Part shown: piece after piece, positions 1-9,237 of the stretch
Layout: every line of letters starts with the position of its first letter
How positions within the stretch are numbered: position 1 is the stretch's first letter
NCBI RefSeq assembly: GCF_029813775.1
Contig: NZ_JARVKW010000026.1
Span: 1 to 64,000 of the forward strand
Direction: 5' to 3'
DNA: 64,000 nt
DNA from: Streptomyces sp. DH24
GTDB taxonomy: Bacteria > Actinomycetota > Actinomycetes > Streptomycetales > Streptomycetaceae
Position numbers and translations under genes: made by a program
Notes under the pieces: generated by a model
What the model was told of the DNA's origin: nothing
The model's database searches: none
Seen by the model: the letters and a program-made list of their open reading frames with translations, nothing else

Positions 1-45
1 ATCTGGCGTTGACTTTTGGCACGCTGTTGAGTTCTCAAGGAACGG
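1..45 (-). promoter_or_regulatory. rRNA operon leader, 16S gene beyond left edge
   Basis: Read on the minus strand this stretch contains TTGAGAACTCAACAGCGTG followed by CCAAAAGTCAACGCCAGAT. This is the conserved leader found just upstream of 16S rRNA in streptomycetes, thought to take part in antitermination and processing. Transcription runs off the left edge of the window, so the rRNA genes themselves are not included. Assignment rests on recall of the leader sequence. Confidence 0.85.
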
Positions 46-111
46 ACGCTTCCTTTGTACTCACCCTCTCGGGCTTTCCTCCGGGCGCTTCCCTTCGGTC
101 TTGCGTTTCCG

Positions 112-197
112 ACTCTATCAGATCTTTCCGATCCGATTTCCTCGGTGCTTTCCAGGTTCGCGCTTTCGCGTTTCCCTTTCCGGCGGGTCCGACTTTA
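112..197 (-). promoter_or_regulatory. Additional rrn -10 elements
   Basis: Two closely similar minus-strand blocks lie here: TGATAAAGTCGGA (-10-like TAAAGT at 192-197) and TGATAGAGTCGGAA (-10-like TAGAGT at 112-117). Neither has a convincing -35 box. Streptomyces rRNA operons normally have several tandem promoters (P1-P4), and these two blocks fit the downstream ones. The identification is inferred from their position between the strong upstream promoter and the leader. Confidence 0.55.
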
Positions 198-339
198 TCA
201 GAAGTTCCGGGCCGGACTGACCGACCGTCGTTTTCCGAATCATCGGGAGGAGCCTCTTCGGAATCTGAACGTTCCGAGAAGCAGACAGATTACTCACTGT
301 CGCCGGTCCGGGCTCAACCCAACTCCAGGCAACTGTTCA

Positions 340-368
340 AATCTACCTCCCCGAGCTCACCGTGTCAA
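340..368 (-). promoter_or_regulatory. Strong rrn upstream promoter
   Basis: The minus strand reads TTGACA (363-368), a 17-nt spacer, then TAGATT (340-345). This is close to the ideal vegetative (HrdB-type) promoter and points leftward toward the rRNA leader. It is the best promoter in the first 420 bases and is probably the most distal of the rRNA promoters. Confidence 0.75.
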
Positions 369-388
369 CGGCGTTTCCGGGGCGAGGA

Positions 389-416
389 GGAGACTAGCAG
401 CTCCACGGAGGTCTCC
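389..416. terminator. Weak hairpin downstream of SpoIIM-like gene
   Basis: GGAGAC (389-394) pairs with GTCTCC (411-416), and an inner CTCC/GGAG pair lies between them with a six-base asymmetric bulge. It sits just after the stop of the leftward gene at 422 and before the rRNA promoter, so it could insulate the rRNA promoter from read-through. There is no U-run. Confidence 0.35.
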
Positions 417-421
417 GCACA

Positions 422-1429
422 TCAGGCCGCCGTCGGCACGCTGGCGCTGCGCTCGGCCGCGTCGACGTCGCCCGTCTCACCCGTGCGAGCCGCGCGTCCG
501 CCGAGGACGTAGACGTAGGCCAGGAAGGCCAGTTCGGCGACCACGCCGATCGTGATGCGGGCCCAGGTGGGCAGGCCGGACGGGGTGACGAAGCCTTCGA
601 TGGCACCGGAGACGAAGAGGACCAGGGCCAGGCCGATCGCCATGCCGATGGCCGCGCGGCCCTCTTCGGCGAGTGCCGCGCGGCGGGTGCGCGGGCCGGG
701 GTCGATGAGGGTCCAGCCGAGGCGCAGGCCCGTGCCGGCGGCCACGAAGACGGCGGTCAGTTCGAGGAGGCCGTGCGGAAGGACGAGTCCGAGGAAGGTG
801 TCGAGGCGGCCGGCCTCGGACATCAGGCCGATGCCGATGCCGAGGTTCAGCATGTTCTGGAAGAGGATCCAGAGAACCGGCAGTCCGAGGAAGACGCCCA
901 GGATCAGGCACAGGGCGGCGGCCCACGCGTTGTTCGTCCAGACCTGAGCGGCGAAGGAGGCCGCCGGGTGACTGGAGTAGTAGGTCTCGTACTGGCCGCC
1001 GGGGCGGGTCAGCTCCCGGAGTTCGCTGGGTGCCGCGATGGTGGCCTGCACCTCGGGGTGGGTGCCGATCCACCAGCCGAGGAGGGCCGCGACGACGGTC
1101 GACAGCAGTGCTGTGGGTACCCACCAGTGGCGCGACCGGTAGACCGCGGCCGGGAAGCCATGGGCGAGGAAGCGGGTGACGTCCCGCCAGGAGGCGCGAC
1201 GAGTGCCCGTCACGGCGCTGCGCGCGCGTGCCACCAGCTGGCTGAGCCGGCCCGTCAGCTGCGGGTCGGGGGCGCTGGACTGGATCAGGGACAGATGGGT
1301 CGCGGTGCGCTGGTACAGGGCGACGAGTTCGTCGGTCTCCGCTCCGGTGAGGCGGCGCCGGCGGCGGAGCAGGGCGTCGAGGCGGTCCCACTCCGCTCGG
1401 TGGGCGGAGACGAAGACGTCGAGGTCCAT
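422..1429 (-). CDS. SpoIIM-like (DUF95) integral membrane protein
   Basis: A 335-residue membrane protein with a charged, cytoplasmic-looking N-terminal third (about residues 1-100, starting MDLDVFVSAHRAEWDRL) followed by several hydrophobic spans, the last at about 290-315. This matches the stage II sporulation protein M/DUF95 family, common in actinobacteria. It starts 128 bases from the divergent RDD protein at 1558, and the two types often occur side by side, suggesting a shared membrane role. The exact function is unknown. The name SpoIIM does not imply endospores here. Confidence 0.8.
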   Translation of the reverse strand: MDLDVFVSAHRAEWDRLDALLRRRRRLTGAETDELVALYQRTATHLSLIQSSAPDPQLTGRLSQLVARARSAVTGTRRASWRDVTRFLAHGFPAAVYRSRHWWVPTALLSTVVAALLGWWIGTHPEVQATIAAPSELRELTRPGGQYETYYSSHPAASFAAQVWTNNAWAAALCLILGVFLGLPVLWILFQNMLNLGIGIGLMSEAGRLDTFLGLVLPHGLLELTAVFVAAGTGLRLGWTLIDPGPRTRRAALAEEGRAAIGMAIGLALVLFVSGAIEGFVTPSGLPTWARITIGVVAELAFLAYVYVLGGRAARTGETGDVDAAERSASVPTAA

Positions 1430-1557
1430 CGGTGTGCCTGCTCCTGGGCTGCTCGTCGGCGGCTCGTCATGGGTCAGCTTGTCGTACTGGGGCGCGATGT
1501 GCCCTCAGCTTGGCAGACTGGCCGTGTTCGGGGCAGGTCAGGGGAAGGGCGGCAGGC

Positions 1558-2517
1558 GTGAGTGAGCTGGTGACGGGCGAGGCGGTGGCGCTGGAACTGC
1601 GCCCTGCGAGGTTGCCCAGCAGGGCGCTGGCCGTGCTGCTCGATCTGGTGGTGGCCGTGGCGGTGTACATCGCCGTGACCCTCGCCCTGGTGGCCGCCAC
1701 CGCTTCGCTGGACGAGGCGGCTCGGACCGCGCTGTCGATCGCGGCGTTCGTGTTGCTGCTGGTGGGCGGGCCGATCGCGGTCGAGACGCTGAGTCATGGG
1801 CGGTCGCTCGGAAAGATGGCGTGCGGGCTGCGGGTGGTGCGTGACGACGGCGGGCCCATCCGGTTCCGGCACGCGCTGGTGCGCGGTTTGATCGGGGTGA
1901 TCGAGATCCTGATGACGTTCGGGGTGGTCGCCTGTATCGCCTCCTTGGTGTCGGAGCGCGGGCGGCGGCTCGGGGACGTCTTCGCGGGGACGCTCGTCGT
2001 GCGGGAGCGGATACCGGTGGCGCGCGCGGGTGTGGTGCCGCCGCCTCCGCCCTGGCTGGCCGGGCGGTTCTCGGAGCTCGACCTGTCGGCGGTGCCTGAC
2101 GATCTGTGGCTTGCCATACGCCAGTACCTGACGCGCATGCAGCAACTCGATCCGCAGGTCGGCCACGCCATGGCACAGCGGCTGGCGGCCGATCTCGCGG
2201 CGCGTACGGGGACTCCCGCGCCGCACGGGGTTCCGGCGGGGCCGTATTTGGCGGCAGTGGTGCAGGAGCGACAGGCACGGGAGGCTCGGCGGGCCTTCGG
2301 GAACGGTCCTGCCAGGAATGAGGCGGCGCCCCCGGCGGCCTACGCGCCGCCGTACGCGGGGCAGCCCGCGTCTCCTGCCCCTCCGGCGATGCCGCCCGCG
2401 CCCGTGGCCCCGCCTCCGGGCGGACAGGTGGCCGGTGCCGGTCCCGTCGAGGCTCCGCCGCAGGACGGGCAGCCATTCGAGCGGCGCCCCTCCACCGGGT
2501 TCGTGCCGCCCGCCTGA
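1558..2517 (+). CDS. RDD family membrane protein
   Basis: A 319-residue RDD-domain protein. The start is set at GTG 1558 because GGGGAAGGG lies just upstream and the sequence then begins VSELVTGEAVALELRPARLP. The hallmark is PSRALAVLLDL near residue 20, followed by hydrophobic spans at about 25-50 and 60-78, the SLGKMACGLRVV segment, and a third span near 110-130. The C-terminal 100 residues are rich in Pro and Ala and look disordered. RDD proteins are poorly understood; some are linked to ion exchange. It is divergent from the SpoIIM-like gene. Confidence 0.85.
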   Translation: MSELVTGEAVALELRPARLPSRALAVLLDLVVAVAVYIAVTLALVAATASLDEAARTALSIAAFVLLLVGGPIAVETLSHGRSLGKMACGLRVVRDDGGPIRFRHALVRGLIGVIEILMTFGVVACIASLVSERGRRLGDVFAGTLVVRERIPVARAGVVPPPPPWLAGRFSELDLSAVPDDLWLAIRQYLTRMQQLDPQVGHAMAQRLAADLAARTGTPAPHGVPAGPYLAAVVQERQAREARRAFGNGPARNEAAPPAAYAPPYAGQPASPAPPAMPPAPVAPPPGGQVAGAGPVEAPPQDGQPFERRPSTGFVPPA

Positions 2518-2587
2518 GCCGCTGCCGATGCGCTTTCGGGCGGCGCTCCCGGGTCGCCGCTTCCGACCGGCCGACGACAACTCCTCG

Positions 2588-3202
2588 TCAGGGGAAGACG
2601 GACGGCGGTGACTCCAGGTCCTCCAGCTCGATCCCGGGTGCCGCGAGGACCACGTCGCCGGCGAGGTGAACGGTGTGCTGCTCGCCGGTGTCCAGGGCTG
2701 TGACCTGGTATTCGTCCACGGTCAGGGGGCCGTTGTCAGTGGCGTGTGCTTCGCTGTTGACCAGTGCCCAGGACTGGTCCACGGTGCGCGGAGCGAGGAC
2801 CGGATCCGTGAAGGCGACGAGGCGTACGCGGGTGGCCGACCCGGAGGGGGTGAGGCGCAGGAGACGGCTGATGGCGACGAGGAACGCGGGGGACGTGCCG
2901 GTGAAGGCGTGGGCGCGCACATTGCCTTCGGTGGCTTCGGTTCCGGTGGGGTCGGTGCGGACCCAGGTGACGCCGTCGATGGCGGCGCCGCGCACCTGCC
3001 AGCTCGCCGCGTGGAGTTCGAGACGGATGGGGCGGCCGAGTTCGTCCAGGGCCAGGTCGACGGAGCCGCGGTGATCGCCGGACGGGGCGGTCAGCTGGGA
3101 GACGTAGCGCCAGCCGGAGGGGCCGACGGCGCAGTGGAAGTGCTCGTCTGCGAGGGGGGTGTGATCGTGCGGATCGTGGAGCGAATAACGGCCGCGGGGC
3201 AT
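2588..3202 (-). CDS. Conserved hypothetical protein, function unknown
   Basis: A 204-residue soluble protein beginning MPRGRYSLHD; this ATG is preferred over an in-frame start 63 bases upstream because AGGACC lies about six bases before it and the upstream extension has an unusual composition. The protein is beta-rich by composition, with no signal peptide or transmembrane span and no catalytic motif I recognise. It lies downstream of ahcY on the same strand, separated by a strong terminator hairpin, so it probably has its own promoter. From memory it is a streptomycete-conserved protein. Confidence 0.7.
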   Translation of the reverse strand: MPRGRYSLHDPHDHTPLADEHFHCAVGPSGWRYVSQLTAPSGDHRGSVDLALDELGRPIRLELHAASWQVRGAAIDGVTWVRTDPTGTEATEGNVRAHAFTGTSPAFLVAISRLLRLTPSGSATRVRLVAFTDPVLAPRTVDQSWALVNSEAHATDNGPLTVDEYQVTALDTGEQHTVHLAGDVVLAAPGIELEDLESPPSVFP

Positions 3203-3268
3203 CGAGGTCCTGGGTCCTGACGGGCTGGTCCGGCAGTGGGTGTCACTGGCGGGGCGGGGAGCCAAAGG

Positions 3269-3303
3269 GGCAGGCCCCCGGCACGGGGGTGCGGGGGCCT
3301 GCC
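3269..3303. terminator. Terminator after ahcY
   Basis: A perfect 11-bp inverted repeat, GGCAGGCCCCC (3269-3279) with GGGGGCCTGCC (3293-3303), has a 13-base loop. It lies 75 bases beyond the ahcY stop in the leftward direction. It has no U-run, as is common for actinobacterial terminators. Confidence 0.75.
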
Positions 3304-3377
3304 TCTGGTGAACGTGCCGCTGAGGTGCGCGTCCGCGCGCGGGGCACGGACGCGCTCACCGCGAGCTGCGGCGGGGC

Positions 3378-4835
<1,458 letters not shown>

Positions 4836-5034
4836 TACGAGCTGCTCCTCGGGTTGGGGCGAGGTGGGTACGGCTGATCTGCGCGGCGGCGGACACAGGG
4901 GTGCCCCGAAGAGGACACCGGGCATGCCCGCGTACGCGCAGCGCAGTCCGTCGGAGGCCCTCTCTCCCTCGGTCGGCCCGCACGGGGGCCGCCCGACCGC
5001 CATCAGCAGCGACGTCTGGCTCCCACCCAAGCTA
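4836..5034 (-). promoter_or_regulatory. Long structured ahcY leader with candidate -10
   Basis: A -10-like TAGCTT (5029-5034, minus strand) would give a leader of about 190 nt. It contains at least two clear hairpins: CGGTCGG/CCGACCG at 4970-4999, and a seven-pair stem at 4900-4919. The ribosome-binding GAGGAG itself sits inside a small CGAG/CTCG hairpin. I cannot match it to the SAH or SAM riboswitch consensus. The promoter is weakly supported (poor -35). Confidence 0.4.
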
Positions 5035-5038
5035 CACC

Positions 5039-5055
5039 GGTCGGCCCGGCCGACC
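5039..5055. promoter_or_regulatory. Perfect palindrome upstream of ahcY, possible operator
   Basis: GGTCGGCC-C-GGCCGACC is a perfect 8+1+8 palindrome. It would lie in the spacer between the candidate -10 (5029-5034) and -35 of ahcY, where a repressor dimer could block the polymerase. The regulator is unknown. Confidence 0.45.
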
Positions 5056-5186
5056 CCAGTCCGCCTCCGAACACATCGCGTCGATCACGGACCGTGAACC
5101 GCCCGGGTGCCGGACCGTCACGCCGGCGGCATCGGTGGCCTCGCCGCGCTCGGAGGGGCCGGCGGGAAACGGGCGGGGAAGGGGTG

Positions 5187-5348
5187 GTGAGCGACGAACG
5201 CGCGGGGGTTGTGCTGCCGGCGGTGGCGTCGGTGGCCGGGTTGCTGCTGGCGGTGGCCGGGCTGTGCTGCGTGCCGGGGGGCGAGGGCGGCGGTCGGCGG
5301 CGGGGGCGGCCGGCGGAGTTCTGCGACCTGTGGTCCGTGCAGCTCTGA
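5187..5348 (+). CDS. Small hydrophobic protein, hypothetical
   Basis: A 53-codon ORF starting GTG 5187 with GGGGAAGGGG just upstream. The peptide has one hydrophobic segment (about residues 6-27, including VASVAGLLLAVAGLCCV), then a Gly/Arg-rich stretch and a tail ending FCDLWSVQL. It could be a single-pass small membrane protein. It converges on the cation transporter gene and ends at a strong bidirectional terminator, which supports its being transcribed. No family is recognised. Confidence 0.45.
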   Translation: MSDERAGVVLPAVASVAGLLLAVAGLCCVPGGEGGGRRRGRPAEFCDLWSVQL

Positions 5349-5362
5349 GGCCGTGACGGCCC

Positions 5363-5395
5363 AAGGGGCCCGCCGAGCAAGTCGGCGGGCCCCTT
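5363..5395. terminator. Bidirectional terminator
   Basis: A perfect 14-bp stem, AAGGGGCCCGCCGA (5363-5376) with TCGGCGGGCCCCTT (5382-5395), has a GCAAG loop. The A and T ends let it act on either strand. It separates the small rightward ORF ending at 5348 from the leftward transporter ending at 5417. Confidence 0.85.
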
Positions 5396-5416
5396 CGGTG
5401 AACAGCGTCAGAGGAC

Positions 5417-6397
5417 TCAGTGGGCGGCTTCGGGCGGGATGGGCCCGCCCGGGGTGGCCTCGCGGTCGCCGCCCTTGGCGGCCTGGGTCTCGCTGTAGAT
5501 GTCGGGCTCGAGGTAGATCACGCGGGCGATCGGGACGGCTTCGCGGATGCGGGCCTCGGCGGCGTCGATGGCGGAGGCGATCTCGGCGGCCGTGTCGTCG
5601 TGGTCCACGGCGATCTTGGCGGCGACCAGCAGTTCCTCGGGGCCGAGGTGCAGGGTGCGCATGTGGATGATGCCGGTGACGGTCTCGCCGTCGACGATCG
5701 CGGCCTCGATCTTCTTGACCTCGTCGAGGCCGGCGGCCTCACCGAGCAGCAGCGACTTGGTCTCGACGGCCAGCACGAGCGCGATCAGGATGAGTAGGAC
5801 GCCGATGCAGAGGGTGCCGATGCCGTCCCAGACACCGTCGCCGGTGAGCAGGGCGAGGCTGACGCCGCCGAGAGCGAGGATCAGGCCGACGAGGGCGCCG
5901 AGGTCCTCCAGCAGGACGACGGGCAGCTCGGGCGCCTTGGCGTGGCGGACGAACTCCTTCCAGGAGCGCTTGCCGCGCACGGCGTTGGACTCCTTGATGG
6001 CGGTGCGGAAGGAGATCGTCTCAGCGATGATCGCGAAGACGAGGACGCCGACCGGCCAGTACCAGTGATCGATCTCGTGCGGGTGCTTGATCTTCTCGTA
6101 GCCCTCGTAGAGGGCGAACATGCCGCCGACCGAGAAGAGCACGATGGAGACGAGGAAGGCGTAGATGTAACGCTCGCGGCCGTAGCCGAAGGGGTGCTGC
6201 GGGGTGGCCTCGCGCTTGGCCCGCTTGCCGCCGAGCAGCAGCAGGCCCTGGTTGCCGGAGTCGGCGAGCGAGTGCACCGACTCGGCGAGCATCGACGACG
6301 ATCCGCTGAAGAGGAACGCCACGAACTTCGCTACCGCGATCGCGAGATTCGCGACGAGTGCCGCAACGATCGCCTTGGTGCCGCCTGACGCGCTCAT
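5417..6397 (-). CDS. Cation diffusion facilitator family transporter
   Basis: A 326-residue cation efflux (CDF) protein that would export divalent metals such as Zn2+ in exchange for protons. The first membrane segment carries ESVHSLADSGNQ, which includes the His/Asp metal-site pair. About six hydrophobic spans lie between residues 8 and 215, followed by a cytoplasmic C-terminal domain with HDDTAAEI and a Gly/Pro tail. The length is usual for the family. Its metal cannot be told from sequence. It is leftward, 123 bases downstream of manA, so it may be expressed with it. Confidence 0.9.
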   Translation of the reverse strand: MSASGGTKAIVAALVANLAIAVAKFVAFLFSGSSSMLAESVHSLADSGNQGLLLLGGKRAKREATPQHPFGYGRERYIYAFLVSIVLFSVGGMFALYEGYEKIKHPHEIDHWYWPVGVLVFAIIAETISFRTAIKESNAVRGKRSWKEFVRHAKAPELPVVLLEDLGALVGLILALGGVSLALLTGDGVWDGIGTLCIGVLLILIALVLAVETKSLLLGEAAGLDEVKKIEAAIVDGETVTGIIHMRTLHLGPEELLVAAKIAVDHDDTAAEIASAIDAAEARIREAVPIARVIYLEPDIYSETQAAKGGDREATPGGPIPPEAAH

Positions 6398-6520
6398 GTG
6401 TTCGCGTTGTCCCTTCGCCTTCGTACGTTACGCAGTCCAGGCGTTTGCCCGTCCTTTGCCGGTGGGCCATTGTTGCAGCACGGCCCGGCGCCGGTGCGCC
6501 GGACCGGCGCACCGGTCGGG

Positions 6521-7672
6521 TCAGGCCACGACGGTGGCCCGGAAGACCGTACCGGTTCCGGAGAGTTCGGCCCTCTCGCCCGCCGCGACGAACACGGACT
6601 GGCCCGGCGTCAGGTCGTGTTCCCCGGTTCGTACGGAACCTGCCGTGCAGAGCAGGATCTGCGGGGTGCCGAGGGTGACGTCGCGGGCGACGCCGCCCTC
6701 GGGGAGCACGTAACGGGACAGCCGGAACTCGTCGATCGGGGTCTCGTAGACCTCCTCGCCCTCCGGGGAGGCCTCCGGGCGCAGCACGCCGGGGTCGGCG
6801 GCCTCGAAGCGGACGACGCGCAGGAGTTCGGGGACGTCGACGTGCTTGGGGGTCAGGCCGCAGCGCAGGACGTTGTCGGAGTTGGCCATGATCTCGACGC
6901 CGAGGCCGTTGAGGTAGGCGTGCGGGATGCCGGCGCCGAGGAACAGGGCCTCGCCGGGCTGGAGCCGGACGTGGTTGAGCAGCATCGCGGCGATGACGCC
7001 GGGGTCGCCCGGGTAGTGGTGGGCGATTCCGGCGTAGGGGGCGTGGTCGCCGCCGAGGCGGTCGCAGGCGGACGCGGCCTCGACGACCGTGGCGGCCATC
7101 TCCTCGCGGTCGGCGCTGAGGATGGCGGTCAGGACCTCGCGCAGCGCCGCCTCCTCGGGCTGGGCGCGCAGCAGGTCGACGTACGGCTTGAGGGAGTCGA
7201 CGCCGAGGCCGTCGAGCAGGGCGGCGGCCTCGGCCGGGGCGCGGAAGCCGCACAGGCCGTCGAACTCGGTGAGGGCGCAGATGAGTTCGGGCTTGTGGTT
7301 GGCGTCCTTGTAGTTGCGGTGCGGGGCGGACACGGGGATGCCGCGGCGCTCCTCGTCCTCGTAGCCGGCCTTCGCCTGCGCCAGGTCGGGGTGCACCTGG
7401 AGGGAGAGCGGGCCGCCGGCGGCGAGGATCTTCAGCAGGAACGGCAGCCGCGGGCCGAACTTCGCCACGGCGTCGGTGCCCAGTTCGCGTTCCGGGGCGG
7501 CCTCGATGACCTCCAGCAGCGTGCCGCGCGGGGTGCGCGAGGGCGCGCCCGGGTGGGCTCCCATCCACATCTCGGCCTGCGGTTCGCCGGTCGGCTCGAC
7601 GCCCAGCAGCCCGGCGATCGCGGTGGTGGAACCCCAGGCGTAGGGGCGGATGGTGTTGTCGAGGCGGTCCAT
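6521..7672 (-). CDS. manA: Mannose-6-phosphate isomerase, class I
   Basis: A 383-residue type I phosphomannose isomerase, interconverting fructose-6-P and mannose-6-P. Starting MDRLDNTIRPYAWGS, it carries the zinc-site segment LSLQVHPDLAQAKAGYEDE, then the conserved NYKDANHKPELICAL, and the cupin segment EALFLGAGIPHAYLNGLGVEIMANSDNVLRCGLTPKHVD. It heads the supply of mannose-6-P to manB and the guanylyltransferase at 22858. It is transcribed with the SIS and Trm112-like genes upstream of it. Confidence 0.95.
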   Translation of the reverse strand: MDRLDNTIRPYAWGSTTAIAGLLGVEPTGEPQAEMWMGAHPGAPSRTPRGTLLEVIEAAPERELGTDAVAKFGPRLPFLLKILAAGGPLSLQVHPDLAQAKAGYEDEERRGIPVSAPHRNYKDANHKPELICALTEFDGLCGFRAPAEAAALLDGLGVDSLKPYVDLLRAQPEEAALREVLTAILSADREEMAATVVEAASACDRLGGDHAPYAGIAHHYPGDPGVIAAMLLNHVRLQPGEALFLGAGIPHAYLNGLGVEIMANSDNVLRCGLTPKHVDVPELLRVVRFEAADPGVLRPEASPEGEEVYETPIDEFRLSRYVLPEGGVARDVTLGTPQILLCTAGSVRTGEHDLTPGQSVFVAAGERAELSGTGTVFRATVVA

Positions 7673-7758
7673 GGGCTCTCTCTGCCGGTTCTCTGCGTAC
7701 GGGTGCGTACGACGCGGATCGAGCGCCGGGTACGGCGGTCAGGGCGTCGTGGGCAAGA

Positions 7759-8886
7759 TCAGGCCCTCGAAGCGAGCGCCAGGTAAACGGCGGCGAAATC
7801 CGTGATGGCGATCAGTTCGGCGAGGGTCTCCAGTTCGCCGCCCTCCTCCGGCTCCAGCTCGCTGATCGGTGTGTCGTGGCTGAGGGCCAGGTCACGGGCG
7901 GCCGGGGCTGCGGTGAGGCCGCCGATCGGGCGGTCGCGGAGCAGCACCACGCGTGCGTGCAGGGCGGGCGGTTCCTCGACGCGGTCGCGGAAGAAGTCGC
8001 CGGGGTCGGCGCTGGCGGCCAGCGGCCCGGCGAGCAGGGCGCTGTGCGCGGCGAGCGCCTCGGGCAGTTCCGCGACGACCGCGGGTACGCCGGACAGTTC
8101 GGCGAGGGCGGAGGCGAAGCGGCGTCCGGCGGGGCCCGCCGAGGTGCCTTCCGTCCAGACCAGCGGGAGCGCGTCGGCGAGTTCCGCTGCGAGGGTCTTG
8201 GCGGGGTTGCTGTAGGCGACGATGGCGGGTCCGCAGCGTTCCGCGATGAGGTCGAGGCGGTCGGCGACCCTGTCGACGGCGTCGCGCGGCGCGGCGAGCA
8301 GCCCGGTGCGGTCCAGGAGGGCGAGGAGCGGGGTGAGCAGGGCCCACAGGACGCCGGGCGCGGAAGCGGCGAGGGGTTCTTCCAGGTCGTAGGGGGCGGT
8401 CGCCAGGGGGACGAACAGGCCGTGCGAGCCGTTCACCGACTCGGCGAGCGGGGTGCCGGCCGGGGCCACGGCGACGACGGTGCAGCCGCGGCGGTAGGCC
8501 TGTTCGGCGAGCAGGGACAGGCCGGGTTCGGTGCCGTCCGGGGTGGCGATCAGCAGCAGGTCGACGGAGCCGGCCCAGCCGGGCAGTTCCCAGCGCAGGG
8601 CGCCCGCGGCGGGTGCGACGCCGGTGGGGGCCAGGCGTGTGACGGGGCTGCCGGCGCCGGCGAGCGTGCCGAGCAGGTCGGCGGTCTGGGTCGCGGCGGC
8701 GCCGGGGCCCGCGATGAGGACGGCGCGGGGGCGGCCGTCGGGCTTGAGGTCGTGGATGCCTGCCTCGGCGGCGTGCCGGGCGGCGGTGCGGACTCGGGCG
8801 CCTGCTTCGGCGGCGCCGCGGAGCAGTCCGCGGTGGTCGGCCGCGGCGAGCCCTTCCGGGCTGTCGAGCAGCGATTCGTCAAGCAT
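7759..8886 (-). CDS. SIS-domain protein, phosphoglucose/phosphomannose isomerase-like
   Basis: A 375-residue protein related to the bifunctional phosphoglucose/phosphomannose isomerase family, with SIS folds at about residues 50-180 and 215-370. AVLIAGPGAAATQTADLLG is a typical SIS sugar-phosphate loop, and IVAYSNPAKTLAAELADALP marks the second half. Its position between a Trm112-like protein and manA, also conserved in mycobacteria, implies a role in mannose or GDP-mannose metabolism. Catalytic activity is not certain, since many members of this actinobacterial group are untested. Confidence 0.8.
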   Translation of the reverse strand: MLDESLLDSPEGLAAADHRGLLRGAAEAGARVRTAARHAAEAGIHDLKPDGRPRAVLIAGPGAAATQTADLLGTLAGAGSPVTRLAPTGVAPAAGALRWELPGWAGSVDLLLIATPDGTEPGLSLLAEQAYRRGCTVVAVAPAGTPLAESVNGSHGLFVPLATAPYDLEEPLAASAPGVLWALLTPLLALLDRTGLLAAPRDAVDRVADRLDLIAERCGPAIVAYSNPAKTLAAELADALPLVWTEGTSAGPAGRRFASALAELSGVPAVVAELPEALAAHSALLAGPLAASADPGDFFRDRVEEPPALHARVVLLRDRPIGGLTAAPAARDLALSHDTPISELEPEEGGELETLAELIAITDFAAVYLALASRA

Positions 8887-8917
8887 GGGTGGCAGCCTCC
8901 GATCGCCGGGACGTCGA

Positions 8918-9088
8918 TTACGCGGGGCGTCGAGCCTCGTCGACGAGCAGGACGGGGATGCCGTCGCGGACGGGGTAGGCCAGGCCGCAGTCCTGACCGG
9001 TGCAGATCAGCTCGGTGTCCTGCTCCTTGAGGGGGGCGTGGCAGGCGGGGCAGGCGAGGATCTCCAGGAGGCCGGCTTCGAGCGGCAT
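8918..9088 (-). CDS. Trm112-like small zinc-ribbon protein
   Basis: A 56-residue protein starting MPLEAGLLEILACPACHAPL. Four cysteines (13, 16, 29, 34) form a CxxC-x12-CxxxxC zinc ribbon, and the ending AYPVRDGIPVLLVDEARRP is characteristic of the Trm112/UPF0434 family. In eukaryotes Trm112 activates methyltransferases. Here the partner is unknown, but the gene sits between manB and the SIS protein in the same direction, so it may stabilise a neighbouring enzyme. The AUG and stop were read directly from the sequence. Confidence 0.85.
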   Translation of the reverse strand: MPLEAGLLEILACPACHAPLKEQDTELICTGQDCGLAYPVRDGIPVLLVDEARRPA

Positions 9089-9237
9089 GGGATGTCCCTT
9101 CGGGGGCGGATGAGTCGCGGATGTGCCTGGTCAGGGTACCGCCGTGGGGGCCGGTTGCGGGGGTTGGTCGAGCAGGTCGAAGGCCTTCGCCCCCGGTCTC
9201 CCCGCCGCCGGCCCCGGGCCCGCCGGCGTCGGACCCG

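Noticed and set aside
55..555. Long rightward ORFs across the left end
   Set aside because: They run antisense through the rRNA promoter and leader and have no initiation signals.
4836..4870. SAH riboswitch at the ahcY ribosome-binding site (CGAGGAGCAGCTCG looks like its first conserved block)
   Set aside because: The later conserved CAGGCUCGG-type block and pseudoknot partners are missing, and the match would run into the coding sequence. The resemblance is explained by the ribosome-binding site.
5165..5186. A longer 84-codon version of the small ORF starting at 5094
   Set aside because: The extra 31 residues are almost all Arg, Gly and Pro, and the only good ribosome-binding site serves the GTG at 5184/5187.
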